Shown: positions 11,311 through 22,774 of the stretch, piece after piece
Layout: each line of letters starts with the position of its first letter
Position numbering within the stretch: the stretch's first letter is position 1
Origin: Monodelphis domestica
Taxonomy: Eukaryota; Chordata; Mammalia; Didelphimorphia; Didelphidae
Assembly (NCBI RefSeq): GCF_027887165.1
Contig: NC_077227.1
Span: 438,889,612-438,953,611 of the forward strand
Direction of reading: 5' to 3'
Length of the DNA stretch: 64,000 nt
Translations under genes and position numbers: made by a program
Notes under the pieces: generated by a model
What the model was told of the DNA's origin: nothing
Seen by the model: the letters and a program-made list of their open reading frames with translations, nothing else
The model's database searches: none

Positions 11311-11786
11311 AAGTGGTGCTTGTCCAAAAAATACTCGGGGTGCTAATGCACTCGGGGTGCTAATGCCCCTCAGGGGGGTGCTCTTCAAGTGGGTGCCCAA
11401 GGAACTTCCCAAATACTATGGTATCTGGGGGTAGGGGGAGCTGGGGCACAGGAATCAGAGGATACAACCTTTGATTTTCTGGACCCTGATGTCCTACTAC
11501 CTTTGTCCCTATCTACTTCCCCCCCCATACTAATGAACCCCATGTTACCTTAAAGGTGGGTAACATCTATTATAATTGGCTTTTAGACACTGGAGCTTCC
11601 AGGTCTGTATTAAGGAGTACACTTGATTTACATTGCTATTCTGTTGGCTCAGAGAATGTAATGGGAGTGTCAGGAATACCCCAAAGGGTTAAAAAACTTT
11701 CCCCTAGAATGGTGTCTGTAGGACCCCTAGAGGTACAGCATTACTTCCTTTTAATGCCTGACTCCCTTTTAAATTTGATGGGTAGG
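11310..11786 (+). pseudogene. ERV-2 protease fossil (left part)
   Basis: Contains the aspartic protease active-site signature LLDTGAS in the reading frame 11556-11843 and the retroviral flap-like region downstream. The protease text is cut at 11786 by L1-D and resumes at 17972 after the right duplication of L1-D and a solo LTR. Upstream, a glycine/proline linker with repeated GGGGTGCTAATGC units (about 11335-11375) separates it from gag. Confidence 0.75.
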
Positions 11787-12601
11787 CATAGCATCCAAAT
11801 TTCTAAAGGAGAAACTAGAGGAACTCAAGGACGAAATAGATAGAAAAACTATACTAGTGGGAGACCTGAACCTTCCTCTATCCGAACTAGATAAATCAAA
11901 CCAAAAAATAAATAAGAAAAAGGTAAGAGAAGTGAATGAAATCTTAGAAAAATTAGTTAGTAGACATGTGAAGAAAAATAAATAGGGACAAAAAGGAATA
12001 AACCTTCTTTTCTGCAGCATGTGATACATTCACAAAAATTGACCATGTACTAGGTCATAAAAACATTGCAAACATGTGCAAAAGAGCAGAAATAATAAAT
12101 ATAACATTCTCAGATCACAATACAATGAAAATAATAATTAGTAAGGGAACATGAAGAGGTAAATTGAAAATTAATTGGAAATTAAACAATATGATTCTCC
12201 AAAACCAGTTAGTTAAAGAACAAATCATAGAAAAAATTAATAACTTCATTGAAGAAAATGACAATGATGAGACATCCTTTAAAAACCTATGGGATGCAGC
12301 CAAAGAAGTATTCGGGGGAAATTTATATCCTTGAGTTCATATATTAACAAATTAAGAAGGGCAAAGGCCAATGAATTGGGCATGCAAATTAAAAAAATAG
12401 AAAGTGAACAAAAAACCCTCAGATGAAGACTAAATTAGAGATCCTAAAACACAAAGGAGATATTAATAAAATTGAAAGTCAAAGAACTATTGATTTAATA
12501 AATAAGACTAGAAGCTCGTACTTTGAAAAAACAAATAAAATAGACAAAGTACTAGTGAGTCTAATTAAAAAAAAAGGAAAGAAATAAACCAAATTGTCAG
12601 T
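11787..12601 (+). pseudogene. L1-D ORF2, left part (endonuclease end to RT lead-in)
   Basis: Aligns with L1-A 835-1645. It includes the VGDLN catalytic motif of the endonuclease (Asp retained, unlike L1-A) and the SDH region. Stops and indels interrupt every frame, so no reading frame longer than about 70 codons covers it. It is cut by the solo LTR after AAATTGTCAGT. Confidence 0.85.
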
Positions 12602-14098
12602 TGTCATAATTAAAATAGTTGAGGCCATAAACTATAGTGATTAAAATAGTGGAAGACTTAAACTGTAGTAGATAAAAGAGTGGATAAGTAAATTGTGACC
12701 CCAGAAAATATGTTTTCACTACAGTGTCTTGTTTTAAAATCAAATATAAGGTGGTCGTCAGGGAAATATTCCCAATTATTCAAATATACCCAAGTCAGCT
12801 GGGTTTTATAGAGATTTTAATTAATACAAATGAGGAATTAAAGAAAAGGAGAGAAAGAATAAGAAAGGAATAAGTATGAAGGGCCTTAAGCCAACATGGC
12901 CTAGACCTGAGTCTTAAGAGAGAGATCAGTCAGTCCTTAATCACTCACCACAAGATCTGTCCAAGCAAGAATATAGACACCAGTTCAGCCAGCCATCCTT
13001 CTCCAAAGAGGGATTCTTCTGACTGTCCTCAAGAGACTGTCCCAAGAGCCTGTTTCCAGAGCTCTCTCCCAACAGCCTCCTTAGAGACTGGTCTTCTTTT
13101 TTAAGAGCCTGTTATCTCCTTATATAGGGAATTTTCTCCTATGTCACCTCCCCTAAGTTCTTCCATCTACCAATCACAGTAGACGTTTTTTTCAAAGGAC
13201 AGACCATTCTTAGTCCACACCTAAGAAGGTGTGAATTTTTGAGTAATTCACACCAGGAAAGCTCTGAGTAAGTTTCTCAGCTCTTTGTTCCTTGTAAATT
13301 CACAAGTTGCTTGACCTTTATAGGTACTTATCTTAAGAACTTTTTGCCTTATTATAAATATGGGTTTAAGTACTTTATGGGGTGCTCAGGGAGGAGTAAT
13401 ACCTTTGGTAAGGAGGAATTGTCGTTCCCTCCTAGGGCAGCTCTCCAGCCTCTGACCTTCACCTGACACCCAGCTCTCACTTGTGGCTCCTAGTAGATGC
13501 TAGCATGCGGCAGTGGCCACACACCGGGCAACGGCTTCAACAGGTCGGCTAAACCTTGTGAGGGTAGCCATCGGGTCATTGTCTACCCCTGGTGAACTAG
13601 GGCTTTGCTCACCCAGCATGTGAAGACTGATTCGGCGGAACAGGCAGAAGAAACCAACAAGAAGGTTCAACGGCTAAGATGGTGATACAGCAAGGCACTG
13701 TGGAGTGCTTAGGGCATGTTGGAGCACAAAAGACAACATGGCCATCCAATGCAGCTGAGGAAGTCTCCAGGTGTGACGACTTTTCGTGCCAATGGACCCA
13801 GGCTTCCAATGCCGAGAGAGTGGGACTGTCTCTGTGCATTGACTTTTCCACTTAAATCTTCATGCACAAGTGTCTTTGTGCACAAAAACACACAAAAACA
13901 ATCATCATCCTCGGTTACCAAGAGACTACAATAACATTGTTCAGAAAAGAGTTTACAACTTTATCTTCCCCTAGGGCAGACTTAAGTAGGTGAAATAGAG
14001 TTCTCACATTCCTGATCTAAGTAGAGTTCACTCCCCAAATGGGGAATGGTCTTAATCCAATCTTATGAATTAGGGTCTGGGAATTTTTAAGGTTCACA
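12602..14098 (-). mobile_element. Solo LTR, family A, inserted in L1-D, with an internal insert
   Basis: Read on the minus strand it begins TGTGAACCTTAAAAATTCC and ends AATTATGACA. A 4-bp duplication, CAGT, lies at 12598-12601 and 14099-14102, and the L1 text continues across it. It matches the plus-strand LTR at 17103-17967 over its whole length except for about 550 bp (13385-13935) that only this copy has. No internal retroviral sequence remains, so it is a solo LTR. Confidence 0.85.
13385..13935. mobile_element. GC-richer insert inside the family A LTR, possibly an RTE-type SINE
   Basis: About 550 bp absent from the sister LTR at 17103-17967. Base composition is clearly GC-richer than its surroundings and contains several CpG. 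Both strands have short open frames (13609-13851 minus, 13716-13934 plus) that I do not recognise as proteins. The text ends with repeated CACAAAAACA. I think it resembles non-autonomous RTE-related SINEs known in marsupials, but this is from memory and unverified. I do not see a clear target-site duplication. Confidence 0.4.
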
Positions 14099-14102
14099 CA
14101 GT

Positions 14103-16735
14103 ATCCAAGATGAAAAAGGAGACCTCACATCTAATGAAGTGGAAATTAAGGCAATCATTAAAAACTACTATACCCAATTATATGGCAACAAATATGGCAA
14201 TCTAGGTGATATGGATGAATACTTACAACAATATAAATTGCCTAGACTAAAAGAGGAAGAAATAAATTACCTTAACAACCCCATTTCAGAAAAAGAAATT
14301 GAACAAGCCATCAAAGAACTCCCTAAGAAAAAATCCCCAGGTCCAGATGGATTCACAAATGAATTCTATCAAACATTCAAAGAACAACTAATCCCAATAT
14401 TAAACAAACTAGTCATAAGAATAGGCCAAGAAGGAGTTCTACCAAATTCATTCTACGACACAAACATGATACTGATCCCAAAGCCAGGCAGTTCAAAAAC
14501 AGAGAAAAAAAACTGTAGACCAATCTCCCTAATGAATATAGACGCAAAAATCTTAAATAAGATACTAACAAAAAGACTCCAGCAAGTCATCACAAGGGTC
14601 ATCCACTATGACCAGGAAGGATTCATACCAGGAATGCAAGGATGGTTCAATATTAGGAAAACCATCCACATAATTGACCATATTAACAAGCAAACTGACA
14701 AAAATCACATGATTATCTCAATAGATGCAGAAAAAGCCTTTGATAAAATACAACACCCATTCCTATTGAAAACACTAGAAAGTATAGGAATAGAAGGGCC
14801 TTTCCTAAAAATAATAAACAGTATAAATCTAAAATCATCAGCAAACATTATCTGCAATGGGGATAAACTAGAAGCCTTTCCAATAAGATCGGGAGTAAAA
14901 CAAGGATGCCCATTATCATCTCTATTATTTAACATTGTACTAGAAATACTAGCAGTAGCAATTAGAGAAGAAAAAGAAATTGAAGGTATTAAAATTGGCA
15001 ATGAGGAGACCAAGCTATCACTCTTTGCAGATGATATGATGGTTTACTTAAGGAATCCTAGAGAATCAAGCAAAAAGTTACTCGAAATAATCAACAACTT
15101 TAGCAAAGTTGCAGGATACAAAATAAACCCGCACAAGTCATCAGCATTTCTATATATCTCTAACCCATTTCAGCAGCAAGAATTAGAAAGCGAAATACCA
15201 TTTAAAATCACCCTAGACAATATAAAATACTTAGGAATCTATCTACCGAGACAAACACAGGAACTATATGAACACAACTACAAAATACTTTCTACACAGT
15301 TAAAACTAAATCTAAACAATTGGAAAAACATTGATTGCTCATGGGTGGGACGAGCTAACATAATAAAAATGACAATCCTACCCAAATTAATTTACTTATT
15401 TAGTGCCATACCTATTGAACTACCAAAAAACTTCTTTACTGAATTAGAAAAAACCATAACTAAGTTCATTTGGAAGAACAAAAGATCAAGGATATCCAGG
15501 GAAATCATGAAAAAAATGCAAAGGAAGGAGGACTTCCAGTCCCAGATCTCAAACTATATTACAAAGCAGTGGTTATCAAAACAATTTGGTACTGGTTAAG
15601 AAACAGAAAGGAGGATCAGTGGAATAGACTTGGTGTAAATGATCTCAGCAAGACAGTTTATGACAAACACAAAGACCCCAGCTTTTGGGACTCAAATCCA
15701 TTATTTGATAAAAACTGCTGGGAAAATTGGAAGACAGTGTGGGAGAGATTAGGTTTGGATCAACACCTCACACCCTACACCAAGATAAATTCAGAATGAG
15801 TGAATGACTTGAACATAAAGAAGGAAACCATAAGTAAATTAGGTGAACACAGAATAGTATACATGTCAGACCTTTGGGACAGGAAAGATTTTAAAACCAA
15901 GGAAGATTTAGAAAGAGTCACAAAATGTAAAATAAATAATTTTGACTACATCAAATTAAAAAGTTTTTGTACAAAGAAAACCAATGTAACTAAAATCAGA
16001 AGGGTAGCAACAAATTGGGAAACAATCTTCATTAAAACCTCTGACAAAGGTTTAATTACTCAAATTTACAAAGAGCTAAATCAATTGTACAAAAAATCAA
16101 GCCATTCTCCAATTGATAAATGGGCAAGGGACATGAAAGGGCAGTTCTCAGCCAAAGAAATCAAAACTATTAATAAGAACATGAAAAAGTGCTCTATATC
16201 TCTTATAATCAGAGAGGTACAAATCAAAACAACTCTGAGGTATCACCTCACACATAGCAGATTAGCTAACATAACAGCAATGGAAAGTAATGAATGCTGG
16301 AGGGGATGTGGCAAAATAGGGACACTAATTCATTGCTGGTGGAATTGTGAATTGATCCAACCATTCTGGAGGGCAATTTGGAACTATGCCCAAAGGGCAA
16401 TAAAAGACTGTCTGCCCTTTGATCCAGCCATAGCACTGCTGGGTTTGTACCCCAAAGAGATAATAAGGAAAAAGACTTGTACAAGAATATTCATAGCTGC
16501 ACTCTTCGTGGTGGCCAAAAATTGGAAAATGAGGGGATGCCCTTCAATTGGGGAATGGCTGAACAAATTGTGGTATATATTGGTGATGGAATACTATTGT
16601 GCTAAAAGGAATAATAAAGTTGAGGAATTCCATGGAGACTGGAACAACCTCCAGGAAGTGATGCAGAGTGAGAGGAGCAGAACCAGGAAAACATTGTACA
16701 CAGAGACTGATACATTGTGGTACAATCGAAGGTAA
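14103..16735 (+). pseudogene. L1-D ORF2, right part (reverse transcriptase and C-terminal domain)
   Basis: The best preserved RT in the window. The frame 14139-15599 covers the RT fingers and palm without a break: [40 protein letters not shown], the active site FADDMMVYL (about 15026-15052) and [18 protein letters not shown] frameshift near 15520 moves to the frame 15470-15799, and a TGA at 15797 in that same frame separates it from 15800-16735. That last piece has the cysteine-rich CX3CX7HX4C motif (CWRGCGKIGTLIHCWWNC) and ends at the TAA at 16733. The right part therefore has just one shift and one stop; the left part is far more damaged. Confidence 0.93.
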
Positions 16736-17102
16736 TGGACTTCTCCATTAGTGGAAATGCAATGTCCCTGAACAATCTACAGGGATCTAAAAAACACTAT
16801 CCACAAGTAGAAGATAAACTGTGGGAGTAAAAACACCAATGAAAAGCAACTACTTGACTACAGGGGTTGAGGGGATATGACTGAGGAGATACTCTAAATG
16901 AACATTCAAATGCAAATACCAACAAAATGGAAATGGGTTTGAATCAAGAACACCTGTGATACCCAGTGGAATCGCGCATAGGCTATGGGAGAGGTGGGGG
17001 CGTGGGGGTGGAGGGAAGAAAAGAAAATGATCTTTTTTTCCAATGAATAATGTTTGGAAATGACCAAATAAAAATAAAAATAAAATAAATTTGGTGGGTA
17101 GG

Positions 17103-17967
17103 TGTAAATCTTAAAAATTCTCAGACCCTACTTCATAAGATTTGGTTAAGACCATTCCCCATTTTTAAACAATGAAGGGACTTAGTCAGGAATGTGAGAA
17201 CTCTACTTCACCCATACTTAAGCATGCCTTAGGGGAAGATAAAGTTGTAAACTCCTTGCCGAACAATGAAAAATACTTAACCTATACTTATAGTAAGGCA
17301 AAAGCTCTTAAGCTGTGCCTATTTTTAGATCTAATTCAAAAGGGTGCTATGTACCTATAAAACTCAGACAACTTGTATTCTTGCAAGTGGCAAAGAGGTG
17401 AGAACTTACTCAGAGGTTTTAGTCTACTCAGATGTGAATTACTCAAAAGTTTAGTCTACTCAGGTGTGAATTAAGAATAGTTTGTCCTTTGGAAAACGTC
17501 TACTGTGAGTGGTAGATGTAAGAACTTAGGGGAGGTGACATTGGAGAAAATTCTCTTTAAAAGGAGAACAGAAACTGAGAGCAGGGGACTCGCTCAGAGA
17601 ACTCTCTCTGGAGATTGAGCTGGCCAAAGCTTAACTGGTTTCTCTCTGAACACTAGAATCTTGCTTGTGACAAATCTTGTGGTGAGTGGATAAAAGACTG
17701 ACTGATATCTCTTTTAAGGATGGCCTAAGCTGGTCTAGCCCTTTTCTCATTATTTCCTATTACTCTCTCTCTCCCTTTCATTAATTCCTTAATTTGTATT
17801 AATTAATCTCTATAAAACCCAGCTGACATGGGTATATTTAATATTTGGGAATTTTCCCTGGCGACCACTGTATTTTTGATTTGAAACCATATTTTCACAA
17901 TCTGAATTTAAGGCAACCACTCTTTTATCTGTAACAGTTTATGCCAAACACTACTTTAAATGCCACA
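17103..17967 (+). mobile_element. Solo LTR, family A, at the right edge of L1-D
   Basis: Runs from TGTAAATCTTAAAAATTC to AAATGCCACA, flanked by TAGG at 17099-17102 and 17968-17971. The left TAGG is also the last four bases of the right L1-D duplication, so the LTR landed exactly at the L1/ERV border. It is 865 bp long, in the opposite orientation to the copy at 12602-14098. A stretch at about 17835-17880 (GACATGGGTATATTTAATAT and following) is related to the ends of family C LTRs, so A and C are distant relatives. It is a solo LTR. Confidence 0.85.
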
Positions 17968-18363
17968 TAGGGACCTTCTATACAAACTCAGAGCCACAAT
18001 AATTGCTCCCCAGATGGCTTCTTATCATTAGAAATACCAGAGGAATCTTTAAATTTACTCCCTGTAATTCTCTCAGAGAGTCAGAAGGAAAAGGAGCATC
18101 CCACCTTTGTAATACCTACGGATATACAAGAATCTCTTTGGGCCACGTCTTCTTCCGATGTAGGCCTACTTAAATCAGCTTTTACTGTGCAGATAAAAAC
18201 TAAATCTAGGCCACCTCCCTCCATTCCTCAGTATCCCCTCTGAAAAGAGGCAATACAGGGTATTACCCCAGGAATGAACTCATTAATTGCCCAGGGAATA
18301 ATAATTCCTTGTAAATCTGAATACAACACACCCATCCTGCCCGGTAAAAAACCAAAAAGGAGG

Positions 18364-18571
18364 GGGGGACAGTTGGGTCGCTCAGTGGATTGAAAGCCAG
18401 GCCTAGAGACGGGAGGTCCCAGGTTCAAATCTGGTCTCAGACACTTCCCAGTTGTGTGACCCTGGGCAAGTCACTTGACCCCCATTGCCTAGCCCTTACC
18501 ACTCTTCTGCCTTGGAGCCAATACACAGTATTGACTCCAAGACGGAATGTAAGGGTTTAAAAAAAAAAAAA
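18364..18571 (+). mobile_element. tRNA-derived SINE (SINE1/WALLSI type) in ERV-2 RT
   Basis: A nearly intact copy. It has a GGACAGTTGGGTCGCTCAGT head with A-box-like CGCTCAGTGG, a B-box-like GGTTCAAATCT at 18422-18432, the GTGTGACCCTGGGCAAGTCA segment, the CTTACCACTCTTCTGCCTTG segment and a terminal A-run at 18559-18571. Similar but more diverged copies are at 36237 (plus), 34239 and 37930 (minus). The flanking AAAAAGGAGG / AAAAAGGGGAG looks like a target-site duplication. Confidence 0.9.
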
Positions 18572-20772
18572 GGGGAGCCTGATGGCAAACACCTCAATAG
18601 ATTCGTATAGAATCTGAGGGCTGTGAACAATCATATTATAAAGAGACACTCCATAGTTTCGAACATAAATACAATTATTTCCTCTATTCCTACCACAGCT
18701 ACATACTTTACAGTAGTAGACTTGTGCTCAGCCTTCTTTTCCATTCCCATATATGAGAACTCCAGGCATATCTTTGCTTTCACCTGGAAGGGCTCACAAA
18801 TACATGGAGTCATCAGCCACAGGGTTACATGGAAAGCCCGAATTTATTTGCACAAATTTTGAGCCAAGACACAGATAATATAACATTTAAAAATAGAAAA
18901 TTAATCAAATATGTAGATGATCTACTCTTGGCTTCAACAGAAGGAAAAACACATCAGGAAAATAGTAAACACCTTCTTTTGGAATTGCACAAAAGAGAGC
19001 ATAAAATCTCAAAGGATAAGGTTCAGTGGTGTCTCCCTAAAGTAGAATATTTGGGGTTCATCCTGAATGTGGGTGCCCACTATATTTCTCCCAAGTGAAT
19101 TGAGAATATTCAAAATTTAAACGCTCCTACCACTAAAAAACAGTTGAGAGCAATTTTAGGAGCAACTGGGTTTTGTAGAAAATAGATTCCTTGCTATGGA
19201 GAAATTACTAAACCCCTTATAGAACTAACAGGGGAATTGGTCCCTGAACCCCTCAAATTAGAGGCAAAACACTTGTCAGCTCTATCAGATCTAAAATAGG
19301 CTATCCTGTCTCTAGGCATCCCACATTACAACAAGCCATTTACTTTGTATCTACATGAGCAAAAAAGGGGTAGCTTCAGGTGTTTTAACTCAGACTTTGG
19401 ACCCTTCTCAGTGCCCAATTGTTATTATTCTGCATAGCTGGACCCAGTAGCTTCAGGAGCACCACCATGTCTTAGAGGAGTAGCTGCTACAGCCTTACTA
19501 GTGACAAAAACTGTTGACCTAGTGTTGGGATGCCCATTAACAATTATGAACCTACATGAGATAGAAGCATTGTTGCTAAGACATAGAACACAGATATTCT
19601 CGGATCAGCGAATTACAAGGTATGAAATAACCTTGATAAATAGTGAAAACATTACCTTGAAACACTGTACAACCCTTAAACCTGTCATCTTGCTTCCAGA
19701 TTTACCAACTTCAGGAGAACCATGACACAGTTGTGAAACACTAGTGTCCATGACAGAAAAGCCTCGAGATAATCTCTTGGACACCCCCTTAGAGAATCCA
19801 GATCTGGTCTTATTTACTGATTGTTCCTCTTTTATGAGGGATGCCATCCACTACACTGGAGCTGCTGTAGTCACAGAATTTGCCACTGAGTGGTCAGCTT
19901 TACTGCCCTCTAATATTAATACTCAAGAGGCAGAACTCATAGCTCTGAAACATGCCTGTATAATTGCCAAGGATAAAAGGGCAACAATGCATACAGATTC
20001 TAGATATGCCTTTGGCATTTGTTGCTCACTTGGGATGCTATGGCTCCAGGGAGGATTTTTAACCTCAGCTGGAAAATCTATCGCTAATGTAGAAATTATT
20101 AATGAAGTTCATTCTGCTCTCCAGTTGCTGGAAGCCCTAGTTGTAGTTCATTGCTCTGCCCATACAGGTGGCACTGACCTTGTGTCTAGGGGAAATGATT
20201 GAGCAGCTGCCGCTGCAAAGCTGGCAGCCGTAGAAGGGCCTGAATTAATTTTAACATTAACAACTACTGATGACTTAAATTTATCACTTTCCTACAATGA
20301 AAAGAAAGTGGAAAATGGAAGCAAAAATTCAAAGCAAAACAAATTAATGGAGTATGGGTGTCATCTGAAGGAAAACCCCTGCTCCCTAGAAGAAATATCA
20401 CCAAATCTGCCAATCTATTCATAAAAATGGTAACTTTGGTACCCAGGGCATCGTGGACTCTGTTAAGAGAGTATGGATAGCCCCTGGTATAACTACTATA
20501 TCCTCTGAAGTGTGTACAGCCTGCTCCACCTGCCAAGCATATAACCAACATGCCTTTTGTGGCAAAGGCTTTGGTGGGGGTCCTCTGGCTTACACACCTT
20601 TTGAGCACCTACAGATTGATTTCATAACAATGCCAAAGGCTGGGCATTATAAATTTTGTCTAGTCATAGTAGATCAACTGACCAGATGGCCAGAGGCATT
20701 TCCTGCAACCCAAGCCACAGCAGTTTTTGTTGAGAAGGTGCTTTTAAAAGAAATTATTCCTTGCTTTGGCCT

Positions 20773-21098
20773 TGTGAAAATGGAGATTTGAACTCCGGAC
20801 TTCAATCCCCAGAAGCCCTTGCGAGTTCCCAAATTGCCCTCTAATCTCCCTAAATCTCCCTGAGTGCGAGATCACAAATAATTATTTAAAGAGACTCCGC
20901 CTACTGCTCACTCCCTTGGCTTCCAGGCTCATGCGGCTCTACCAGGCAGGATGTAGAGTGAGTGATTGTGAATGGGCTCTCTGGGACTAGACACGTGTTT
21001 TTCTTATTTTATTTTCTATTTCCTTTATTTCTTAATCTTTAATAAAAGTTTATAAAAATATAATATTTCTAGCAGAGAAACTAATTTTAATCTTAACA
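20773..21098 (+). mobile_element. Solo LTR, family B, in ERV-2 integrase
   Basis: Runs from TGTGAAAATGGAGATTTGAA to AATCTTAACA, 326 bp, with the 4-bp duplication GCCT at 20769-20772 and 21099-21102. An AATAAA polyadenylation signal is at about 21041. The same family forms the LTRs of ERV-3 (33893-34211 and the pieces at 29958-30022 and 30745-30931), sharing the CTTCAATCCCCAGAAG head and the TATAATATTT end. Integrase text continues on both sides. Confidence 0.88.
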
Positions 21099-21725
21099 GC
21101 CTACCAGCACATACTGATTCAGATAGAGGAAGTCATTTTACTGATTCTGTCCTAAATCAGATATATTCTTTCTTGGGGATAACTCCCAAATTCCATGTTC
21201 CATATCATCCCCAGAGCTCAGGCCAAGTTGAAAGAATAAACAGTGAACTTAAAACTATGATTGGAATGTTATGCACTGAGACACATTTAAAATGACCTGA
21301 AATTCTTCCTCTGGCCCTATTTTATCTTAGAAGCGGGCCTAGAAGAGACCTACACTTCTCACCATTTGAGATGCTTTTTGGACATCCACCTATTTAGGCT
21401 AAGCCTTTCTTCCCTGCATATACATCACTATTAGGAGGAGATACTACTATTGCTTCCTATATACAGGAATTACAACACAAACTGCATGAACTTCTTGAAT
21501 CCAGAGCTGCAGTACAAGCCGGACCACTAGACTTTTCTCTTCATGACCTGAACCCAGTACACAAGGTGTATATTAAAAATTTCCAATGTACTGGAACAAC
21601 TCAGCCTTCTTGGGAAGGGCCATTCCAAATATTGTTAAGTACTCCAACATCTATAAAGATCAGAGAGAAGGAATCTTGGATTCATTGCTCACATGTAAAG
21701 AGAGTATCTGCTATTGAAATTGACT

Positions 21726-22066
21726 GTATCCTATATATGCATTAGAGATAATAATCCATTGACACTTAGAAGCTATTTTTTTAACACATTGAATTCCTGA
21801 ATTTTTTTTCCTTCCCTCTTTTCTCTTTTTCCTTATTTTAATTATTGCTTTTATTTTATTTTGATTAGAATATTTGATTTTAACCTTTTCTCATTTTTGG
21901 TACTTAAGGTACATACAATCAATATTAATTTAATTCCAAAATAAGTTTAATATATATATATATTAATATATCTTAATATTATATATTATATATTATATTA
22001 TTATATATTATATTATATATATAATAAAAATATTATATAATATATTATATATTAATATAATTAATA

Positions 22067-22143
<77 letters not shown>

Positions 22144-22156
22144 TTGCTATAATGTT
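21726..22156 (+). other. ERV-2 3' region, left part
   Basis: Follows the end of integrase and corresponds to about 7315-7570 of ERV-1. No envelope gene is recognised. From 21950 it becomes a long TA-rich low-complexity tract. It is cut at 22156 by the L1-E insertion and resumes at 28052. Confidence 0.6.
21950..22142. repeat. TA-rich microsatellite in ERV-2
   Basis: Imperfect TATATTA/ATATAAT text (21950-22070) followed by a long run of pure alternating TA (about 22072-22142). ERV-1 has a short TA run at the same place in the element (about 7537-7553), so the tract expanded from a family-inherited seed. Confidence 0.95.
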
Positions 22157-22169
22157 AATACATACCCAA

Positions 22170-22774
22170 GGACTTCCGGGTAATCATGGCTGCAATCTAG
22201 ACGCCACACGCTTCCTCTCCCCAGCACCGAACAAAATAGACTACATCAAAGGAGCATAAAAATGACCTTTGGAGGAACAGAAGGACTCCCCGGTACTCCC
22301 CAGTACCCTACAGAGGCAAAGGTACGTGGGGTTTGAACATTTCCACACTATAATAAGAAGGAGGAAAGCTTGCACAGAAACATGAACTGAGCCGCCCTTC
22401 CCCCCCCCCACCTCCCCACCAAACCATAGTGAGCTACCTGAGCACTCACTGGGACAGCGAGTGAGTGAAGACTGTCTCTGTCTGGAGGGGCACTCCAGGG
22501 TCCTTGGGATCTAGGGACTGCCAGGAAAAAAAAAACACTGGAGAATCCTGCACCGAGCAAAGGGGGCCTAGGGAGCTGTACTCGGGGTGGTTGTGCTGAA
22601 CATCTGGGCGGAGCTAAACACCAGGGCAGTGTGGCTGTGATCAGGGGCCCAGCTCTATAAGAAACCTTGGAGGCTAGGAAGAACTAGTCTGAGGCAACCT
22701 AAATTCACAGAAAACCCGCCCATATCACCCAGACCCCAGACCAAAAAGGAAAGGGGAATAAAACCACCAAAGGG
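22170..22774 (+). promoter_or_regulatory. L1-E 5' UTR (promoter-bearing region of the LINE)
   Basis: Starts GACTTCCGGGTAATCATGG, GC-rich relative to its surroundings, with a C-run at about 22400-22410. In L1 elements the internal RNA polymerase II promoter sits in this region. I see no TATA box and can only infer promoter function from position. A complete 5' end with a target-site duplication indicates a full-length insertion. Confidence 0.6.

Larger units (their letters stand above)
11787..17086 (+). mobile_element. LINE-1 insertion L1-D in ERV-2 protease, carrying a nested solo LTR
   Basis: A 5'-truncated L1 starting inside the endonuclease part of ORF2. A 16-bp target-site duplication, AAATTTGATGGGTAGG at 11771-11786 and AAATTTGGTGGGTAGG at 17087-17102, differs at one base. 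The L1 is split at 12601/14103 by a minus-strand solo LTR. The 3' UTR runs from 16736 and ends in AATAAA-like repeats at about 17065-17090. Excluding the LTR the L1 is about 3.8 kb. Its RT region lacks the stop codon shared by L1-A and L1-E, so it belongs to a different subfamily. Confidence 0.95.
17972..21725 (+). pseudogene. ERV-2 pol fossil (RT, RNase H, integrase)
   Basis: Remnant of the polymerase gene. It starts with the end of protease, then reverse transcriptase (to about 19130) with the YVDD active site at about 18910-18921. A connection region follows, then RNase H in the frame 19744-20202 (FTDCS, the EAEL glutamate motif, HTDSRY). Integrase (about 20400-21720) has the zinc-binding CSTC region, the first catalytic Asp in LQIDF, and after the solo LTR the second Asp (DRGSHF) and the glutamate segment SSGQVERIN. 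The arrangement and residues are gammaretrovirus-like. The gene is interrupted by a SINE and a solo LTR and is broken many times. Confidence 0.85.

Noticed and set aside
18364-18571. A functional tRNA gene
   Set aside because: A- and B-box-like strings are present, but the cloverleaf cannot be formed and the text is that of a tRNA-derived SINE.
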